A DNA stretch of 9,934 bases, taken from Pseudomonadota bacterium. GTDB taxonomy: Bacteria > Pseudomonadota > Gammaproteobacteria > Pseudomonadales > UBA5518. The notes under the pieces are model-generated. The model did not search any database. It was given only the letters and a program-made list of their open reading frames with translations, and was not told the origin of the DNA. Shown here in pieces: positions 6,074 to 9,934 of this stretch (the stretch's first letter is position 1; the number at the start of each line of letters is the position of its first letter). Both the position numbers and the translations under genes were made by a program. The stretch spans positions 1-9,934 of the forward strand of contig JAKJFB010000078.1 of NCBI GenBank assembly GCA_022705125.1. Reading direction: 5' to 3'.

Positions 6074-6716
6074 GCAGCTCCTCCCAGTCGAGGATCTCCG
6101 GCAGCGAATCGACGATCCGCGCCGGCGCGTGACGCGCCAGCCGTTCCCGCGAATGCACTCCGTGGCTCACGCCGAGACTGCGGATCCGGGCCCGTGCCGC
6201 CATCTCCAGGTCATATTCGGTGTCCCCGATCATCACGGTCTGCTCCGGCTCGGCGCCGAGCTGCGCCACGATCTCGTGCAGCATCCGGGGATCGGGCTTC
6301 GAGGCGGTCTCATCGGCACAGCGCGTGGCATGGAAGCTGTCGCTGAGCCCGAGCTCGCCGAGCACGCGATCCAGGCCGCGGCGGCTCTTGCCGGTCGCCA
6401 CCGCGATCCAGTGCCCGCGGTCGCGCAGCGCCTCCAGCAGCTCCAGCGCACCGGGGAACAATTGCGAGGGACGACCATCGGCGGCGACGAAACGCGCGGC
6501 GTAGGTGGCGCGGAACTGCTCGATCTGGCGCTGGTCCAGCTGCGGGTAGAGCTGCGCTATCGCCTGCGGCAACCCCAGGCCGATCACGTCCCCGAAGGCC
6601 GCGTCCCCCAGATCCGCCAGCCCCTGCTCGTCGGCCGCCTGGCGCAGGCAGGACACGATGCGCCCCACCGAGTCCATCAGCGTGCCGTCCCAGTCGAACA
6701 CGAACAGGCGCCTCAT
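6063..6716 (-). CDS. HAD-superfamily phosphatase, phosphoglycolate phosphatase-like
   Basis: A 217-residue HAD hydrolase of subfamily IA. Motif I is FDWDGTLMDS (nucleophile Asp8, acid/base Asp10), motif II is the threonine of ATGKS (Thr108), motif III is Lys140 in SKPDP, and motif IV is GDTEYD (164-169). A helical cap follows motif I, as in Gph-type phosphatases. The exact substrate (2-phosphoglycolate, a nucleotide or a sugar phosphate) cannot be read from the sequence. Its ATG overlaps the rluC TGA in an ATGA arrangement, so it is translationally coupled to rluC. A HAD gene directly after rluC is also the arrangement in Pseudomonas. Confidence 0.92.
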   Translation of the reverse strand: MRRLFVFDWDGTLMDSVGRIVSCLRQAADEQGLADLGDAAFGDVIGLGLPQAIAQLYPQLDQRQIEQFRATYAARFVAADGRPSQLFPGALELLEALRDRGHWIAVATGKSRRGLDRVLGELGLSDSFHATRCADETASKPDPRMLHEIVAQLGAEPEQTVMIGDTEYDLEMAARARIRSLGVSHGVHSRERLARHAPARIVDSLPEILDWEELRPR

Positions 6717-7663
6717 CGCGGCAAGGTCTCCAGCACCTTCGTCAGCGCGACGTCGAGCGGCGCGCTGACCACCAGCGGCTGGCCATCGGGAAGGCTGAGC
6801 TCGATCGAACCGGCATGCAGGAACAGGCGACGCAGCCCGAACTCGCGCATCTGGCGGTTGAACTCCCGCTCGCCGTACTTCTCGTCACCAGCCACGGGAT
6901 GCCCCGAGACCTGGGCGTGGACGCGAATCTGGTGCGTGCGCCCCGTGACGGGCTGCGCCTCGAGCAGGGTGGCGTCGCGCAACACCTCGAGCACGCGAAA
7001 GCGGGTCTCGGAGGCCTTGCCCGCCTCGTCCGCGCGAACCATCCGCTCGCCGCCGTGCACCGTGTTCTTCTCCAGGGCGAGCGTCACCCGCGTGAGCCGC
7101 TTAGACCAGCGCCCCTGCACCAGGGTGATATAGGTCTTGGTGATCGTGCCCTCGCGCAGCGCCTCGTGGAGGTGTCGCAGCATCGAGCGCTTTTTGGCGA
7201 TCATCACGCAGCCGGAGGTATCGCGATCGAGCCGATGCACCAGTTCCAGCGAGCGGCAGTCCGGGCGCATCGCCCGCAGCGCCTCGATCAATCCCAGCGA
7301 CAGGCCGCTGCCGCCGTGCACCGCCAGGCCGCTCGGCTTGTCGACGACCAGCAGCGCGGCATCCTCATAAAGGATGCGTGTGGCGAGCGCCTGCACCAGC
7401 CCGACCCCGGGCTCGGCAGCGGCCCGCTCGGCCATGCGCACCGGCGGTACCCGCACCTTGTCGCCGGCCTGCAGGCGCTGGTCCGGCCTGGCGCGCCCGC
7501 TGTTGACCCGCACCTCGCCGCTGCGCACGATGCGGTAAATGCGCGAGCGCGGCACGCCCTTGAGCCGCGCGAGCAGGAAATTATCGAGCCGTTGCCCGGC
7601 GTGCTCCGCGTCCACCTCGACCAGGCGAACGCCCTGTTGTTCCCGGGCTGATAGTTCTGACAT
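6713..7663 (-). CDS. rluC: 23S rRNA pseudouridine synthase RluC
   Basis: A 316-residue RluA-family enzyme. RluC isomerises uridines 955, 2504 and 2580 of 23S rRNA (E. coli numbering). An N-terminal S4 RNA-binding domain covers about residues 22-75 (GQRLDNFLLARLKGVPRSRIYRIVRSGEV region). The catalytic motif HRLDRDTSG has Asp146 (Asp144 in E. coli RluC). Further family motifs are VDKPSGLAVHGG (107-118), KTYITLVQG and GRTHQIRVHAQVSGHPVAGDEKYG near residues 240-265. The S4 domain and the position divergent from rne favour RluC over RluA or RluD. No Shine-Dalgarno sequence precedes the ATG; a -10-like box ends only six bases upstream. Confidence 0.95.
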   Translation of the reverse strand: MSELSAREQQGVRLVEVDAEHAGQRLDNFLLARLKGVPRSRIYRIVRSGEVRVNSGRARPDQRLQAGDKVRVPPVRMAERAAAEPGVGLVQALATRILYEDAALLVVDKPSGLAVHGGSGLSLGLIEALRAMRPDCRSLELVHRLDRDTSGCVMIAKKRSMLRHLHEALREGTITKTYITLVQGRWSKRLTRVTLALEKNTVHGGERMVRADEAGKASETRFRVLEVLRDATLLEAQPVTGRTHQIRVHAQVSGHPVAGDEKYGEREFNRQMREFGLRRLFLHAGSIELSLPDGQPLVVSAPLDVALTKVLETLPR

Positions 7664-7669
7664 GGCGAA

Positions 7670-7678
7670 AGTCTATCA
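7670..7678 (-). promoter_or_regulatory. Candidate extended -10 promoter of rluC
   Basis: TGATAGACT on the minus strand fits an extended -10 (TG-N-TAGACT). Its last base is six bases before the rluC ATG, which would put the transcription start on the A of the ATG. The -35 region (GCTTCA, 7698-7693) is poor and overlaps the rne -35 on the other strand. The hexamer matches only four of six consensus bases, so confidence is moderate to low. Confidence 0.4.
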
Positions 7679-7691
7679 TTTTTGCAGCTAA

Positions 7692-7720
7692 TTGAAGCAC
7701 TTACCCGATAATGCTATAGT
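7692..7720 (+). promoter_or_regulatory. Sigma-70 promoter of rne
   Basis: TTGAAG (7692-7697), a 17-base spacer and TATAGT (7715-7720), with a TG one base before the -10 (extended -10). Transcription should start near 7727, giving rne a leader of about 500 nt. A second -10-like GATAAT at 7707 has no suitably spaced -35. Confidence 0.75.
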
Positions 7721-7726
7721 CCGCTC

Positions 7727-8229
7727 CGCATTGGACCCGCTGCCTCGCAGGAGCGTGCCCCCAGGATCAGGAAACCCGTCCACGCCACCGCTGCACCAAC
7801 GCGGCGCGCGGGACGCACCGACCCGGGCGCCCGCACGGGTTTCATGCATCACGCCGACGACGCGCCGCTGAGCAGGAATCACATAGCCCGGCGCGCGCGG
7901 TGTGGCCGGTTTCGCAGGGGCGAGACCGGCAGGCGCAAGGTACCGTTCGAACAGCGACGGGATGCTTGTTGAGATTTTTGTGCGGGCCGGGTCGCGAATT
8001 CGCACCGCCCGCTGGACCGGAAAAGACTGAGACGCGTCCCCGTTGCCGCCAGGCAGTTTCTGGCGGCTCGGGACGAAGGCGATTCGGCGGGGCGTAGCGC
8101 CCGGAACCGCATATGCGCAATCCAGACTTCGAGGAAGCAAGAAGCCTCTGCATGACAAGCCACTGATTCCGTAGTGCTGTAACGACGGTACCAAAGTCCC
8201 AGCAACCCGCTCACAGGACATTGGTAACC
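7727..8229 (+). promoter_or_regulatory. Long structured 5' leader of rne
   Basis: About 500 bases between the predicted rne start and the ATG hold no convincing gene. Structure seen on the plus strand: GAAACCCGT (7771-7779) pairs with ACGGGTTTC (7835-7843); GCCGGTTTCGC (7905-7915) pairs with GCGAGACCGGC (7920-7930), 11 bp with one G-U; a 10-base palindrome GCGAATTCGC at 7994-8003; GCCGCCAG (8045-8052) pairs with CTGGCGGC (8060-8067); GGGCG-TAG-CGCCC at about 8089-8101. A U-rich stretch, GATTTTTG, lies at 7973-7980. In E. coli the 361-nt rne leader folds into hairpins through which RNase E represses its own mRNA. A similar role here is inferred from position and structure, not from sequence identity. 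The ribosome binding site is a modest AGGA (8215-8218), 11 bases before the ATG. Confidence 0.6.
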
Positions 8230-9934
8230 ATGAAAAGAATGCTCATCAACGCAACCCAGCCGGAGGAGTTGCGGGTCGCACTGGTCGATGGCCAGCGACT
8301 CTATGATCTGGACATCGAGAACCGTAACCGCGTCTCGACCAAGGCCAACATCTATAAAGGCCGCATTACCCGCGTCGAGCCCAGCCTCGAGGCTGCCTTC
8401 GTCGAATTCGGCGCCGACCGCCACGGCTTCCTGCCGCTGAAGGAAATTTCTCCCGAGTACTTCCAGGGCAACGGCGGCGACCAGTCGCAGGGCCGTCCGC
8501 GCATCCGCGACGTGGTCAAGGAAGGCACCGAGGTCCTGGTGCAGGTCGACAAGGAAGAGCGCGGCAACAAGGGTGCTGCCCTCACCACCTTCATCAGCCT
8601 CGCGGGTCGCTACCTCGTGCTGATGCCGAACAACCCGCGCGCCGGCGGCATCAGCCGTCGCATCGAGGGCGACGAGCGCACGGAGCTGCGCGACGCGCTG
8701 AACGCGCTGAACCTGCCCGACGGCATGGGCATCATCATCCGCACCGCCGGCGTCGGCCGCTCGGCCGAAGAGCTCCAATGGGACCTCGACTACCTGCTGC
8801 ACCTGTGGGGCGCGATCGCCGAGGCCGGCAAGAAGCGCGCGCCGCAACTGATCTACCAGGAAAGCAACGTCGTGATCCGCGCGATCCGCGACTGCCTGCG
8901 CCAGGACATCGACGAGGTACTGATCGACGCGCAGGACGCCCACGACAAGGCCGTGGAGTTCATCGAGCAGGTCATGCCGAACTACCGCAGCCGGGTGAAG
9001 CTCTACAAGGACCCGGTGCCGCTGTTCAACCGCTACCAGATCGAGAGCCAGATCGAGACGGCCTACCAGCGCGAGGTGAAACTTCCCTCGGGCGGCTCGA
9101 TCGTGATCGACCCGACCGAGGCGCTGGTGTCGATCGACATCAACTCCTCGCGCGCCACCAAGGGCCAGGACATCGAGGAGACCGCACTGCAGACGAACCT
9201 GCAGGCGGCCGACGAGATCGCGCGCCAGCTGCGCCTGCGCGACATGGGCGGCCTGATCGTGATCGACTTCATCGACATGAATAGCACGCGCAACCAGAAG
9301 GAAGTCGAGAACCGCCTGCGCGACGCGCTGGTGCCCGACCGTGCCCGCGTGCAGGTCGGGCGCATCTCGCGCTTCGGCCTGATGGAAATGTCGCGCCAGC
9401 GCCTGCGTCCCTCGCTGGAGGAAACCAGCTCCGTGGTCTGCCCGCGTTGCACGGGCCAGGGCACCATCCGCGACACCAAGTCCCTCGCCCTCTCGGTGCT
9501 GCGCCTGGTGGAAGAGGAAGCCGGCAAGGAACGCAGTGCGCAGATCCGCACCATCGTGCCCGTCGAGATCGCGACCTACCTGTTGAACGAGAAGCGTCGC
9601 GCGATCATCGACATCGAGCAGCGCAACCGCCTGCACGTGATGGTGATCCCGAACCCGAACATGGAAACCCCGCACTTCGAGGTGATGCGCCTGCGCGACG
9701 ACAGCGCGCTGGTGAACAGCGAGGAGCCGAGCTTCCTCTCGATCCCCGAGGCGCCGCCGCCCGTGGACCTGGTCACGCGCACGGCCGAGCCCGTGAAAGT
9801 ACCGGTGGCTGCGGTGCAGTCGATCGCACCGTCGAAGCCTGCGCCGGTGGCGGCTCCCGAGCCGGTCGCGCAAGCGGCCCCCGCCCCTGTCGTTGCACCC
9901 GCTCCGGTGGCTGCGGCACCCGCGGCGCAAGCCA
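8230..9934 (+). CDS. rne: Ribonuclease E, catalytic half and start of the scaffold (cut by window edge)
   Basis: The first 568 codons of RNase E, the endonuclease that starts most mRNA decay and processes rRNA and tRNA precursors, and organises the RNA degradosome. The N-terminus [21 protein letters not shown] is canonical. An S1 RNA-binding domain follows at about residues 36-120 ([22 protein letters not shown]). The DNase I-like catalytic domain has the metal-binding Asp303 (SIDIN) and Asp346 (VIDFIDM), and the Zn-link is Cys404-Pro-Arg-Cys407, all at the E. coli positions. RNase G lacks a long tail; here a Pro/Ala/Val-rich low-complexity stretch begins near residue 508 and continues to the edge, marking the start of the disordered C-terminal scaffold and so RNase E. 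The stop codon and degradosome-binding motifs lie beyond the window. Confidence 0.97.
   Translation, partial: MKRMLINATQPEELRVALVDGQRLYDLDIENRNRVSTKANIYKGRITRVEPSLEAAFVEFGADRHGFLPLKEISPEYFQGNGGDQSQGRPRIRDVVKEGTEVLVQVDKEERGNKGAALTTFISLAGRYLVLMPNNPRAGGISRRIEGDERTELRDALNALNLPDGMGIIIRTAGVGRSAEELQWDLDYLLHLWGAIAEAGKKRAPQLIYQESNVVIRAIRDCLRQDIDEVLIDAQDAHDKAVEFIEQVMPNYRSRVKLYKDPVPLFNRYQIESQIETAYQREVKLPSGGSIVIDPTEALVSIDINSSRATKGQDIEETALQTNLQAADEIARQLRLRDMGGLIVIDFIDMNSTRNQKEVENRLRDALVPDRARVQVGRISRFGLMEMSRQRLRPSLEETSSVVCPRCTGQGTIRDTKSLALSVLRLVEEEAGKERSAQIRTIVPVEIATYLLNEKRRAIIDIEQRNRLHVMVIPNPNMETPHFEVMRLRDDSALVNSEEPSFLSIPEAPPPVDLVTRTAEPVKVPVAAVQSIAPSKPAPVAAPEPVAQAAPAPVVAPAPVAAAPAAQA

Noticed and set aside
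5398..6132. A 244-codon plus-strand frame overlapping maf
   Set aside because: It is an out-of-frame shadow of the clear Maf coding sequence, with an Arg/Ala-rich composition.
7844..7972. A 42-residue plus-strand open frame in the rne leader
   Set aside because: No ribosome binding site; it overlaps the 11-bp hairpin and has an Arg-rich composition expected from GC-rich noncoding DNA.
8113..8166. Possible 17-residue leader peptide (MRNPDFEEARSLCMTSH) upstream of rne
   Set aside because: Only a weak ribosome binding site and no family known to me; a short open frame of this size is expected by chance.
7688..8221. Minus-strand open frame of 177 codons in the rluC-rne gap
   Set aside because: It has no ribosome binding site, no recognisable domain, and runs against the rne leader and over its promoter.
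7879..9930. A 683-codon open frame on the minus strand opposite rne
   Set aside because: It is antisense to a certain RNase E gene. The composition (His/Arg/Asp/Val/Leu/Ala rich) is the usual shadow of GC-rich coding sequence, and no domain is recognisable.

Overview
This GC-rich window looks like a conserved housekeeping region of a gammaproteobacterium. The gene order matches the rne / rluC / HAD phosphatase / maf / yceD / rpmF / fab cluster / pabC / mltG block known from Pseudomonas, with the related cluster in Enterobacteria. Catalytic residues fall at or within one or two positions of the E. coli numbering in almost every enzyme. I saw no mobile element, tRNA, rRNA, CRISPR array or phage gene.

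Layout. Positions 1-4477 (minus strand) hold a type II fatty acid synthesis cluster, in transcription order fabD, fabG, acpP, fabF, pabC and the start of mltG. FabD makes malonyl-ACP, AcpP carries the chain, FabF condenses and FabG does the first reduction. PabC (folate precursor) and MltG (peptidoglycan) are the usual downstream passengers. Positions 4565-5352 (minus) hold rpmF (ribosomal protein bL32) and yceD (DUF177), behind a near-consensus sigma-70 promoter. maf/yceF runs divergently at 5462-6046 (plus). It converges on a HAD phosphatase gene (6063-6716, minus), which overlaps the end of rluC (6713-7663, minus) by four bases. rne starts at 8230 (plus) and runs off the right edge. A region of about 570 bases between rluC and rne carries divergent promoters and a roughly 500-nt structured rne leader.

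Points of interest. (1) fabF carries a single-base deletion just before its active-site Cys163, although everything on both sides is intact. (2) plsX and fabH, which in many relatives sit between rpmF and fabD, are absent; an intrinsic terminator fills that junction. (3) yceD, and probably rluC, have a -10 box so close to the ATG that their mRNAs should be leaderless, and neither has a Shine-Dalgarno sequence. (4) The rne leader contains several strong hairpins and a U-rich stretch, which would suit autoregulation. I found no clearly novel multigene system. The unusual signals are regulatory, apart from the fabF lesion and the plsX/fabH absence.
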